Assembly (NCBI GenBank): GCA_963774415.1
Contig: CAVZEU010000001.1
Location: 744,001 to 808,000, forward strand
Direction: 5' to 3'
DNA length: 64,000 bases
Source: SZUA-36 sp963774415
GTDB lineage: Bacteria; Pseudomonadota; Gammaproteobacteria; Xanthomonadales; SZUA-36
Position numbers and translations under genes: made by a program
Part shown: positions 14,877 through 22,598 of the stretch, piece by piece
Layout: every line of letters starts with the position of its first letter
Position numbering within the stretch: the stretch's first letter is position 1
The notes under the pieces: model-generated
What the model was told of the DNA's origin: nothing
Databases searched by the model: none
What the model saw: only the letters and a program-made list of their open reading frames with translations

Positions 14877-16019
14877 ATGACGAAAAAACTGTTGTTCTGC
14901 ATCTGCATGCTGTTCCTTGCGCCAAGCGGCCAGGCCGAGGTAAAAGCCGAGCAGGCGCCGCCCGCCGCAACGGTTCTGCCCGCCCGGCCCAGTCCGCACT
15001 GGGTCTGGATCGATGACATCGTGTTTCATCACATGGCGGACGGCAAAGCCTACCTGGTCGATGGTGACACGGGCCGGTTTCTGGGTATGCTCAGCACCGG
15101 CAGCAGTTTTGCCGGCGTGGTGCTGCCATCCGACTATTCGCAGATTTATTCTCCGGAAACCTATTTTTCCAGGGGAACCCGGGGTAAACGTACGGACGTG
15201 ATCACGTTTTACGATCCGCGGGAACTCAAACCCACCGGCGAGGTGGTCATTCCCGCCAAGCGATTCTCGGCCATGCCGACCAATAATTACGCCGCGCTGA
15301 CCGACGACGACCGCTTCCTGATCGTCTACAACTTCACGCCGGCGCAATCGGTCAGCGTGGTCGATGTCAGGGAACGCCGCTTCGTCGCGGAAACCGACAC
15401 CGCAGGCTGCGCGCTGGTCATGCCGACCGGAAAACGCAGCTTCATGATGCTGTGCGGCGATGGCGGCCTGCTGACGCTCAGCCTCAACGACCAGGGCGAG
15501 ATCACCGGCCAGCACCGCAGCCCGCCCTTCTTTGACGCGCAGAAGGACCCCGTGACCGAGAAAGCGGTCCGCTGGAACAACCAGTGGATATTTGTCTCGT
15601 TCAACGGCGACGTTTACCCGGTCGACGTGAGCGGACCGCAACCGCGGCCACGTGAGCGCTGGTCCTTGCTCAACGATGCGGAGCGCCGGGACGACTGGCG
15701 GCCCGGCGGCATCCAGCACCTCGCCGTCCACCGGAACGACGGGCAGTTATACGCGCTGGTCCACCAGGGCGGCGCTGACAGCCACAAGGATCCAGGCGAG
15801 GACGTCTGGGTTTACGACCTCGACACCCACCAGCGTCTGCGCAAGATCAAACTCGAGAGGCCAGCCACTTCCATCCAGGTAAGCAAAGACGCGAAACCCC
15901 TGCTGTTCGCGATATTTATCGCCAATCCGGGTCTCGACGTATATGACGCCACCAGCGGCAAAGCACTGCGCCACATTCCGGAAATCGGCTTCACGCCGAC
16001 GATCATGCAGACACCCTGA
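14877..16019 (+). CDS. aauB: Aromatic amine dehydrogenase large subunit, locus 1
   Basis: The 380-residue protein has a signal peptide (MTKKLLFCICMLFLAPSGQA) and the seven-bladed propeller pattern of the heavy subunit of TTQ amine dehydrogenases (MauB/AauB). Typical strings are YSPETYFSRGTRGKRTDVI, PTGEVVIPAKRF and the glycine/histidine-rich end of a blade at HQGGADSHKDPGEDVWVYD. In the alpha2beta2 enzyme it surrounds the TTQ-bearing light chain in the periplasm. It is followed by mauE, mauD and the light-chain gene, the order known from mau and aau operons. The paralogue at 47.8 kb shares the FYSRGTYGVRTD motif. Substrate range (methylamine versus aromatic amines) is inferred from the light chain. 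Confidence 0.9.
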   Translation: MTKKLLFCICMLFLAPSGQAEVKAEQAPPAATVLPARPSPHWVWIDDIVFHHMADGKAYLVDGDTGRFLGMLSTGSSFAGVVLPSDYSQIYSPETYFSRGTRGKRTDVITFYDPRELKPTGEVVIPAKRFSAMPTNNYAALTDDDRFLIVYNFTPAQSVSVVDVRERRFVAETDTAGCALVMPTGKRSFMMLCGDGGLLTLSLNDQGEITGQHRSPPFFDAQKDPVTEKAVRWNNQWIFVSFNGDVYPVDVSGPQPRPRERWSLLNDAERRDDWRPGGIQHLAVHRNDGQLYALVHQGGADSHKDPGEDVWVYDLDTHQRLRKIKLERPATSIQVSKDAKPLLFAIFIANPGLDVYDATSGKALRHIPEIGFTPTIMQTP

Positions 16020-16038
16020 AACGGGCCCATAGCGCAAC

Positions 16039-16578
16039 GTGGATCCGGTTTTCACCCATATCGTCAGTTACTGCATGGCGCTGCTGTTCGCCGTCGCCGC
16101 GGTGCACAAGCTGCGCGCGCCCGCTGTTTTCAGGGCCTCCCTGCAGGCTTATCGGCTGCTGCCCCGGATCCTGCTGGCGCCCGCCGCATGGGCGTTGATC
16201 ACGCTGGAACTGCTGGCCGCGGTGATGGTGCTGGGTGCGGCCACCCGCGTTGCCGGCTTCGCTATCCTGACGGGTCTGCTCATACTCTACGCGGCGGCCA
16301 TCGGCATCAACCTTTATCGCGGCAGGACCGATATCGATTGCGGCTGTAACGGCCCGGCTTCCAGGCAGCCCATCTCAGGCTGGCTGGTGCTCAGGAACCT
16401 GTTCCTCGCGGCGCTGGCACTGCTGCTCGCGGTCACAGCCCCGGCCAGCCGCGTGTTGAACTGGCTGGATTGGCTGACGATCGCATTCGGCGTCCTCGTC
16501 AGTGCGGGCCTCTATCTCGGTTTCAATCAATTGACGGTGCAGGCCTCGCGCCTGGCCTGGTTGCGGGACAATACATGA
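16039..16578 (+). CDS. mauE: MauE-like amine dehydrogenase accessory membrane protein
   Basis: A 179-residue protein with four or five hydrophobic helices and a Cys pair in DIDCGCNG (Cys101, Cys103), characteristic of MauE. In mau operons MauE is required, with MauD, for making the heavily disulfide-bonded light chain in the periplasm. It starts with GTG 19 bases after aauB and its stop overlaps the mauD start (ATGA), indicating translational coupling. The second amine dehydrogenase locus in this window has no copy. Confidence 0.86.
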   Translation: MDPVFTHIVSYCMALLFAVAAVHKLRAPAVFRASLQAYRLLPRILLAPAAWALITLELLAAVMVLGAATRVAGFAILTGLLILYAAAIGINLYRGRTDIDCGCNGPASRQPISGWLVLRNLFLAALALLLAVTAPASRVLNWLDWLTIAFGVLVSAGLYLGFNQLTVQASRLAWLRDNT

Positions 16579-17195
16579 TCAATACACTCATCATCTCCAA
16601 CATCGTGCTGTGGGTACTGCTGCTCGCCCTGGTGGCGGTGGTATTCGCGCTGGTGCGGCAAATTGGCGTTCTCTACGAGCGCGTCGCGCCGGCCGGCGCG
16701 TTGATGGCGGGCCCGGGCCTCAAGACCGGAGAGTTGGCGCCGCAGTTCGAATTGCAGGCGCTGAACGGAAAACCGGTGAAAATCGGCGGCGAGCGCAGCG
16801 ACGGCAAAAGCACGTTGCTGTTTTTCCTTTCGCCCACCTGCCCTGTCTGCAAGACGCTGCTGCCGGCGCTGCGCTCGATACGCAAGCGTGAAGCCAACTG
16901 GCTGGACATCGTGCTCGCCAGTGACGGCGACGAAAAGGAGCACCGGGAGTGGCTCGAGCACCAGGGCCTGGATGACTGGCCGTACGTGTTGTCGCCACAA
17001 CTCGGGATGACCATGCAGGTCGCCAAATTGCCTTTCGGCGCACTGATCGACGAAGGCGGTGTGCTCTGTGCCCGCGGCCTGGTCAACAGCAGGGAACACA
17101 TCGAAAGCCTGTTCGAGGCGAAGGAACAGGGCGTGGCTTCGATCCAGGAATACCTGCAAAACCGCGAGCGGCAAGAGGAACAGGACGCCGTATGA
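16575..17195 (+). CDS. mauD: MauD-like thioredoxin-fold disulfide isomerase
   Basis: The 206-residue protein has an N-terminal membrane anchor (residues 4-27) and a periplasmic thioredoxin fold with the redox motif CPVC (89-92) in FFLSPTCPVCKTLLPALR, plus a cis-Pro region at KLPFGALIDEGG. MauD is thought to form or rearrange the disulfides of the TTQ light chain. The ATG at 16575 overlaps the mauE stop; an upstream in-frame start inside mauE was rejected. The light-chain gene begins 43 bases downstream, matching the B-E-D-A order of known operons. Confidence 0.88.
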   Translation: MINTLIISNIVLWVLLLALVAVVFALVRQIGVLYERVAPAGALMAGPGLKTGELAPQFELQALNGKPVKIGGERSDGKSTLLFFLSPTCPVCKTLLPALRSIRKREANWLDIVLASDGDEKEHREWLEHQGLDDWPYVLSPQLGMTMQVAKLPFGALIDEGGVLCARGLVNSREHIESLFEAKEQGVASIQEYLQNRERQEEQDAV

Positions 17196-17238
17196 CCGCC
17201 CGTCCGCAATTCGTATGCAATGAAACTGGAGTACCACC

Positions 17239-17763
17239 ATGAGATGGCTGGATAAGTTTTCCGAAAATTCTGCCCGTTCGATCGCCCGGAAAAGTTCGCG
17301 CCGCGGCTTCATCGCCCGGGTCGGCACCTTGATCCTCGGCGGCGCATCCATCCCGCTGTTGCCCGTTGCAAGGGCCGATCACAGCGCACGCGCGCCAGCG
17401 CCGGCGGAGAGCGGCGATCCACATAGTTGCGACTACTGGCGCTATTGCGCCATCGACGGCTTTTTGTGTGACTGCTGCGGCGGAACCTACAACACCTGCC
17501 CGCCCGGCACCACACCCTCCCCGATCACCTGGATCGGCACCTGTACCAACCCCGTCGATGGCAAGGATTACATCATCTCCTACAATGACTGTTGCGGTAA
17601 ATCCAGCTGCGGCCGCTGCCTCTGCAATCGCAACGAAGGCGACCGCCCGGTTTACCAACCGCCCAAATCCAATGATATCAACTGGTGCGCGGGGTCCAAG
17701 GCGGATATTCCGTACCATTGCTCGACCGCGGTGGTGCTCGGCCTGGCTGTCGAGAAATCCTGA
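17239..17763 (+). CDS. aauA: Aromatic amine dehydrogenase light chain (TTQ subunit), locus 1
   Basis: The 174-residue precursor carries a twin-arginine signal (SSRRGFIARVG, residues 19-29) and a compact Cys-rich domain. By alignment to remembered MADH/AADH light chains, the TTQ cofactor should form from Trp98 (PITWIGTC) and Trp149 (NDINWC). There are 14 cysteines in the mature part. GFLCDCCGG and SSCGRC resemble aromatic amine dehydrogenase more than methylamine dehydrogenase, which lacks two of these. It would oxidise primary amines to aldehydes in the periplasm and pass electrons to a copper protein or cytochrome c. The next gene, a cytochrome c, starts on the last base of the stop (TGATG). 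Confidence 0.93.
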   Translation: MRWLDKFSENSARSIARKSSRRGFIARVGTLILGGASIPLLPVARADHSARAPAPAESGDPHSCDYWRYCAIDGFLCDCCGGTYNTCPPGTTPSPITWIGTCTNPVDGKDYIISYNDCCGKSSCGRCLCNRNEGDRPVYQPPKSNDINWCAGSKADIPYHCSTAVVLGLAVEKS

Positions 17764-18200
17764 TGCGAGGCCGCGGGCCCGCGAACCTCGTTGCCAGCGG
17801 CTTGCTGCTGTTCAGCCTTGGGGCTGGCGCAGCGGACCACTATACGGCCCGGGTCAATTACACGCTCTACTGCCAGGGGTGTCACCTGGCCGACGGCGCC
17901 GGCACGCCCGCCAAGGTCCCGGCCCTGAAAAACGAGGTCGGCCAATTCCTGGGCGTAAAAGGCGGTCGTGAATACCTGGTGCGGGTGCCGGGCACATCGC
18001 AGTCGCCGCTGACGGACGCGGAGGTGGCGGCCGTGCTCAACTGGATTTTGCGCAATTTCAGTGCCGCGCAACTGCCGGCCGACTTCGTCCCGTTCAGCGC
18101 CGCGGAAGTCGCCCAGTACCGGCGCGAGCCGTTGACGAACGCCGCGAGGGTCCGCGCCGGCCTGCTGCGCTCGCTCGCGCTCAAGCGCCAGGGCCGCTGA
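17763..18200 (+). CDS. Small periplasmic c-type cytochrome lacking a methionine ligand, locus 1
   Basis: A 145-residue protein with a signal peptide and one haem-binding CQGCH (37-41). It is translationally coupled to aauA, so it is probably the electron acceptor or an assembly partner of the amine dehydrogenase. The position where class I cytochromes have the distal Met (usually in a Met-Pro pair before the last helix) reads QSPLTDAEV, with Ser81-Pro82. The protein has no methionine except the initiator, and its only His besides that of CQGCH lies upstream in the sequence. The haem may thus be five-coordinate or use another ligand. A homologue at 49961 has the same substitution. Confidence 0.85.
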   Translation: MRGRGPANLVASGLLLFSLGAGAADHYTARVNYTLYCQGCHLADGAGTPAKVPALKNEVGQFLGVKGGREYLVRVPGTSQSPLTDAEVAAVLNWILRNFSAAQLPADFVPFSAAEVAQYRREPLTNAARVRAGLLRSLALKRQGR

Positions 18201-18304
18201 ACGGTGGGTGCGCGAAGGTCGAGGCCGACACCAAGCGATGCGTAAACCGACAACAAGCGTGTATAACCAGCCCGCCCGCTCAGCGGCCCTGGGATGCAGC
18301 CTGA

Positions 18305-18628
18305 ATGCTGTCTGAAACCGACAAGGAGATACTCAAGAACCGGGACTTCCAGAAGCTGGTGCGGGTGCGCCGCTGGGTAACCGCTTCGTTCATGTTGCTG
18401 CTGCTGGGTTTGTACCTGGTTTTCAGCCTGTTGTCGATCTATGCGCCCGGCGTGCTGGCCGCCCCGCTGATCAGCACCAGCCCGGTGCCGGTCGGTATCG
18501 CCCTGGGCTATGCGATCCTGGCCCTGATTTTCACGCTGACGCTGGTTTACGTGTGGCTCGCCAACAATTTTTTCGAGCCGCTGGAAAAGGACATCAGGCG
18601 AGCCGTCGCCGACAGGAAAGAGCGGTGA
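18305..18628 (+). CDS. DUF485 small membrane protein
   Basis: The 107-residue protein has two membrane helices (about 27-48 and 63-87) and the DUF485 pattern: a basic N-terminus with FQKLVRVRRW and a YVWLANNFFEPLEKD end. DUF485 genes usually sit directly before sodium:solute symporters of the acetate/phenylacetate permease type. That holds here: its stop overlaps the GTG start of the symporter. It is probably an accessory subunit of that transporter. It begins about 100 bases after the cytochrome gene and is likely cotranscribed. Confidence 0.87.
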   Translation: MLSETDKEILKNRDFQKLVRVRRWVTASFMLLLLGLYLVFSLLSIYAPGVLAAPLISTSPVPVGIALGYAILALIFTLTLVYVWLANNFFEPLEKDIRRAVADRKER

Positions 18629-20178
18629 ACGCCAACGCGATCATCATGTTTTTCCTGTTCGTGAGCATCACGCTGGCCATCACCGTGTGGGCGTCAAGAC
18701 GGACCAAGACACGCTCCGATTTTTACGCTGCCGGCAGGAATATCGGCGGTATGCAAAACGGCCTGGCCATCGCCGGTGATTTCATGTCGGCGGCCACGTT
18801 CCTGGGCGTCACCGCACTGGTATACAGCACCGGCATGGACGCCATGCTGTTCATCATCGGCGGCACCATGGGTTGGTCGGTCATCCTGCTGTTGATCGCC
18901 GAAAGACTCAGAAACCTGGGCCAGTACACTTTTTCCGACGTCGTGGCCTTTCGCCTCGAGCGCAAGCCTGTCCTCACCATGTCAGCCATCGGCTCACTGG
19001 CCGTGGCCATCTCCTACCTGCTGGCGCAAATGGTCGGGGCGGGTGCGCTGATCCAGGTGCTGTTCGGCCTTCCCTACGCGTTCGCGGTCATCCTCGTGGG
19101 TGTGCTGATGACCCTCTACGTGACCTTTGGCGGCATGCTGGCGACGACCTGGATCCAGACGGTCAAGGCGGTCTTGCTGCTGACCGGTGGCACCATCATA
19201 GGATTTGGCGTCATGACGCTGATGCATTGGGACTTCGGCAACCTCGTCAGCGCAAGCACCGACGTACATGCCAAAGGCGCCGCGATCATGGCGCCCGGGA
19301 TCATGTTCACCGACATCATCACCAGCATCTCGGTTGCGCTGGCCTTCGTCTTCGGCACCGCCGGACTGCCGCACGTGCTGATGCGTTTTTTCACGGTTCC
19401 AGACGCCCGCCAGGCCCGGCGTTCGGTTGCCTACGCCATCGGCTTCATCGGCTACTTCCAAAGCCTGATATTCATTCTCGGACTGGGCGCGGTCGTCTAT
19501 GTCAGCAAAAACCCGGAATTCCTGAACGCCGATGGCAGCCTTGTCGGCGGCGCCAACATGTCGGTCGTACACCTGTCCAAGGTCATCGGCGGCAACCTCT
19601 TTCTCGGTTTCATTTCAGCCGTCGCCTTCGCCACGATCCTGGCTGTCGTCTCGGGGCTGACCCTGTCGGCCGCAACGGCCGTGTCGCACGACCTTTATGC
19701 CAACGTGATCCGCCAGGGCGCCAGTCACCGCAAGATGGAACTGAAAATCTCCCGCATTACGACATTTCTAATCGGTTTGAGCACGATGGCGCTGGCGATC
19801 CTGCTGGAAGGCGAGAACGTCGCGGTTCTTGCACTGATTGCACTGGCCATTGCCGCCAGTGTAAATTTTCCGGTGATGTTCCTGTCGATGTACTGGTCAC
19901 GGTTTACGACGCGCGGCGCGCTGGCTGGGGGCTATGCCGGCCTGGCGACGTCGCTGCTGCTGGTCATACTGGGCCCGACCGTCTGGGTGGAGATGCTGGG
20001 CTTCGAAAAACCCGTCTTTCCGTACCTGTACCCTACGCTGTTCGCCATGCTCGCCAACCTGGTATTTGCCTGGTGGTTCTCCGTGACCGACCGGAGCCAC
20101 CGGGCCTTTGCCGAAATTGAGTCATTCGACCGACAGTGGATACAGTCCGAAATCGGGCCTGTGGAGGAAATACCATGA
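18625..20178 (+). CDS. Sodium:solute symporter, acetate/phenylacetate permease (ActP) type
   Basis: A 517-residue membrane protein of the SSS family with about 13 helices. Recognisable strings are SDFYAAGRNIGGMQNGLAIAGD near the first helices, ISYLLAQMVGAGAL and GTAGLPHVLMRFFTVPD, as in ActP-like monocarboxylate permeases. The GTG at 18625 overlaps the DUF485 stop and gives the normal N-terminus. An upstream in-frame start would place the frame inside DUF485. Its stop overlaps the paaK start, so import of phenylacetate or a related aromatic acid is the likely role; some phenylacetate operons carry such a permease. Confidence 0.87.
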   Translation: MNANAIIMFFLFVSITLAITVWASRRTKTRSDFYAAGRNIGGMQNGLAIAGDFMSAATFLGVTALVYSTGMDAMLFIIGGTMGWSVILLLIAERLRNLGQYTFSDVVAFRLERKPVLTMSAIGSLAVAISYLLAQMVGAGALIQVLFGLPYAFAVILVGVLMTLYVTFGGMLATTWIQTVKAVLLLTGGTIIGFGVMTLMHWDFGNLVSASTDVHAKGAAIMAPGIMFTDIITSISVALAFVFGTAGLPHVLMRFFTVPDARQARRSVAYAIGFIGYFQSLIFILGLGAVVYVSKNPEFLNADGSLVGGANMSVVHLSKVIGGNLFLGFISAVAFATILAVVSGLTLSAATAVSHDLYANVIRQGASHRKMELKISRITTFLIGLSTMALAILLEGENVAVLALIALAIAASVNFPVMFLSMYWSRFTTRGALAGGYAGLATSLLLVILGPTVWVEMLGFEKPVFPYLYPTLFAMLANLVFAWWFSVTDRSHRAFAEIESFDRQWIQSEIGPVEEIP

Positions 20179-21482
20179 ATACGATCGATCATTCCCGGCT
20201 GGAGCCGATCGAAAAAGCCAGCCAGGATGAATTGCGGGCCCTGCAGCTGGAACGCTTGCAGTGGAGCCTGAAGCACGCCTATGACAACGTCGCCCATTAC
20301 CGCAGGCGTTTCGACGAGGTGGGCGCGCACCCGTCGGAGCTGAAAACGCTGGAGGACCTGCGGCATTTCCCGCTGACGGCCAAGCAGGATCTGCGCGAAA
20401 ACTACCCGTTCGATCTGTTCGCGGTGCCCATGGATGCCATTGTGCGCATCCACGCGTCCAGCGGCACCACGGGCAAACCGACGGTCGTGGGATACACGCA
20501 AAACGACATCGACATCTGGTCCGACGTCATGGCCCGCTCGATCCGGGGCGCGGGCGGCACCAAGCAGGATATCGTCCACGTCGCCTATGGCTATGGCTTG
20601 TTTACCGGCGGGCTCGGGGCGCATTACGGCGCGGAAAGGCTGGGGGCGACCGTCATTCCCATGTCGGGCGGGCAGACCGAACGGCAGGTGCAGTTAATCC
20701 AGGATTTCAAACCCGGCATTATCATGTCGACGCCTTCCTACATGCTCAATCTGGCCGACGAATTCGAACGCCAGGGCATCGACCCCAGGACATCATCCCT
20801 GCGCGTCGGTATGTTCGGCGCGGAACCCTGGACCGATGCCATGCGCGCGGAAATCGAAGCGCGCTGCGGCCTCGATGCAATCGATCTCTACGGCCTCTCC
20901 GAGGTCATTGGCCCGGGCGTGGCCTGCGAGTGCCTGGAGACCAAAGACGGGCCCCATATCTGGGAAGATCACTTCTACCCGGAGATCGTCGATCCCTCGA
21001 GCGGCGAAGTATTGCCCGACGGCGAATCGGGGGAACTGGTATTCACGTCGCTGACGAAGGAAGCGTTGCCTGTCGTGCGTTACCGCACGCGCGACCTCAC
21101 GCGGCTTCTGCCCGGCAGCGCGCGCAGCATGCGGCGCATGGACAAGATCACCGGTCGTTCGGACGACATGATGATCATCCGCGGGGTCAACGTGTTCCCG
21201 AGCCAGATCGAGGAGGAAATCCTCAAGCTGCCGGAGTGCTCGCCGCACTACCAGATCGAACTTTACACCGCCAATCACATGGACCGGCTGCGCGTGCTGG
21301 TGGAACTCAAGCGCTACATGAGCGATTGCACGGCCGAAGACCGTTCCGTCATTGCCGCCAAACTGGTCCATAATATCAAGTCCTTCATTGGCGTCAGCTC
21401 CAGCGTCGAACTGCGCAGCGAAGGAGAGATCGAGCGCTCGCAGGGCAAGGCCGTGCGCATCGTCGACAAGCGTTCGAAATAG
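20175..21482 (+). CDS. paaK: Phenylacetate-CoA ligase
   Basis: The 435-residue protein matches PaaK over its whole length. It has the AMP-binding loop HASSGTTGKPTVVGYT, then YGYGLFTGGLGAHYGAE, IPMSGGQTE, MFGAEPWT, YGLSEVIGPGVACEC, GELVFTSLTKEALPVVRYRTRDL and the hinge region ITGRSDDMMIIRGVNVFP. It converts phenylacetate, ATP and CoA to phenylacetyl-CoA in the cytoplasm. ATGA overlap with the symporter stop and GGAGG upstream support the start. The ring-opening paa genes are not in this window. Its place behind an amine dehydrogenase fits phenylethylamine breakdown; hydroxyphenylacetate cannot be excluded. Confidence 0.93.
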   Translation: MNTIDHSRLEPIEKASQDELRALQLERLQWSLKHAYDNVAHYRRRFDEVGAHPSELKTLEDLRHFPLTAKQDLRENYPFDLFAVPMDAIVRIHASSGTTGKPTVVGYTQNDIDIWSDVMARSIRGAGGTKQDIVHVAYGYGLFTGGLGAHYGAERLGATVIPMSGGQTERQVQLIQDFKPGIIMSTPSYMLNLADEFERQGIDPRTSSLRVGMFGAEPWTDAMRAEIEARCGLDAIDLYGLSEVIGPGVACECLETKDGPHIWEDHFYPEIVDPSSGEVLPDGESGELVFTSLTKEALPVVRYRTRDLTRLLPGSARSMRRMDKITGRSDDMMIIRGVNVFPSQIEEEILKLPECSPHYQIELYTANHMDRLRVLVELKRYMSDCTAEDRSVIAAKLVHNIKSFIGVSSSVELRSEGEIERSQGKAVRIVDKRSK

Positions 21483-21595
21483 CGTCCCTTGGCCACGGGT
21501 CCGCGACGGGCGGCGGTTGTCGGCCGTTCTCGTGCCAGCCATGAAGGACTGCTTTTTTCAGGCCGTTTTGGCATCATCCAAGCGGCAACCCACGA

Positions 21596-21610
21596 CCGGC
21601 CCCGGGCCGG
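21596..21610 (+). repeat. GC-rich inverted repeat before the MBL-fold gene
   Basis: CCGGCC and GGCCGG arms with a three-base centre, ending 21 bases before the start codon at 21632. It could be an operator or an RNA hairpin near the ribosome site. In GC-rich DNA such a repeat can also be chance. Confidence 0.3.
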
Positions 21611-21631
21611 CATTTGAACAATGGAAATGCT

Positions 21632-22588
21632 ATGACCAAAAAATTTGCTTCCCAGGCCGACCTCGAAGACAAGCAGGTCTCCTTTACCGAACTCGCCGAC
21701 GGCATTTACGCCTACACCGCCGAAGGTGACCCGAACACGGGGGTCGTCATCGGCGACGATGCCGTCATGGTGCTCGATGCACAGGCCACACCGCTGATGG
21801 CGCGCGACGTGATCGCAAAAATCCGCAGCGTCACCGACAAACCGATCAAGTACGTCGCCCTGAGCCATTACCACGCCGCCCGCGTGCTCGGCGCCTCCGC
21901 TTACGGCGCGGACGAAATCATCGTCAGCCAGGACACCTATGACCTGATCGTCGAGCGTGGCGAACAGGACTTCAAATCCGAATCCGAACGGTTCCCGCGG
22001 CTGTTCAGGGGGGTCGACTCCATCCCCGGCCTGACCTGGCCGACCATGGCGTTCAAGGGCGAGATGACGGTCTGGATGGGCGGGCGCGAAGTCCGGCTAT
22101 TGCAACTGGGCCGCGGGCACTCCAAGGGCGACACGGTTATCTGGATGCCAAAGGAGAGGGTGCTGTTCAGCGGCGACCTGGTTGAATACGGGGCGACGCC
22201 CTATACCGGTGACGCCTACCTCAGCGACTGGCCGCAGACGCTGGAACGCCTGGCGGAACTGGGCCCGGCGGCGCTGGTTCCGGGCCGCGGCGATGCGCTG
22301 ACGACGCCGGAAACCTGCGCCGAGGCCATCGATGGAACCCGCGCGTTCCTGACCACGATGTTCGAATCGGTCAAGGAAGGCCGCCGGGCAGGGCTCGACC
22401 TCAAGGAAATTTACGCCAACACTTACGCCAGGCTGAAGCCCGATTTCGGCCACTGGGTCATCTTCGACCATTGCCTGCCTTTCGACGTCAGCCGCGCTTA
22501 CGACGAGGCGGGCGGTATTACCGACCCGCGCATCTGGACCGCGGAACGCGACGCCGAGATGTGGAACCAACTCGAGGGCGGGCAATAG
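21632..22588 (+). CDS. Metallo-beta-lactamase-fold hydrolase with an altered metal motif
   Basis: The 318-residue protein has the MBL fold: TGVVIGDDAVMVLDA in the early strands, LSHYHAARVLGA (78-88), LGRGHSKGDTVIWMP with His163 and VLFSGDLVEYG with Asp182. The canonical HxHxDH motif is HYHAAR here (79-84), so the Asp and third His that bind the second metal are missing, while His79, His81, His163 and Asp182 remain. A one-metal or other chemistry is likely. It sits between paaK and an FAD monooxygenase and probably acts on an aromatic ester, lactone or thioester. The ATG at 21632 was chosen over a TTG six codons upstream because a GGAA site precedes it. Confidence 0.82.
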   Translation: MTKKFASQADLEDKQVSFTELADGIYAYTAEGDPNTGVVIGDDAVMVLDAQATPLMARDVIAKIRSVTDKPIKYVALSHYHAARVLGASAYGADEIIVSQDTYDLIVERGEQDFKSESERFPRLFRGVDSIPGLTWPTMAFKGEMTVWMGGREVRLLQLGRGHSKGDTVIWMPKERVLFSGDLVEYGATPYTGDAYLSDWPQTLERLAELGPAALVPGRGDALTTPETCAEAIDGTRAFLTTMFESVKEGRRAGLDLKEIYANTYARLKPDFGHWVIFDHCLPFDVSRAYDEAGGITDPRIWTAERDAEMWNQLEGGQ

Positions 22589-22598
22589 GAACAGCGCT

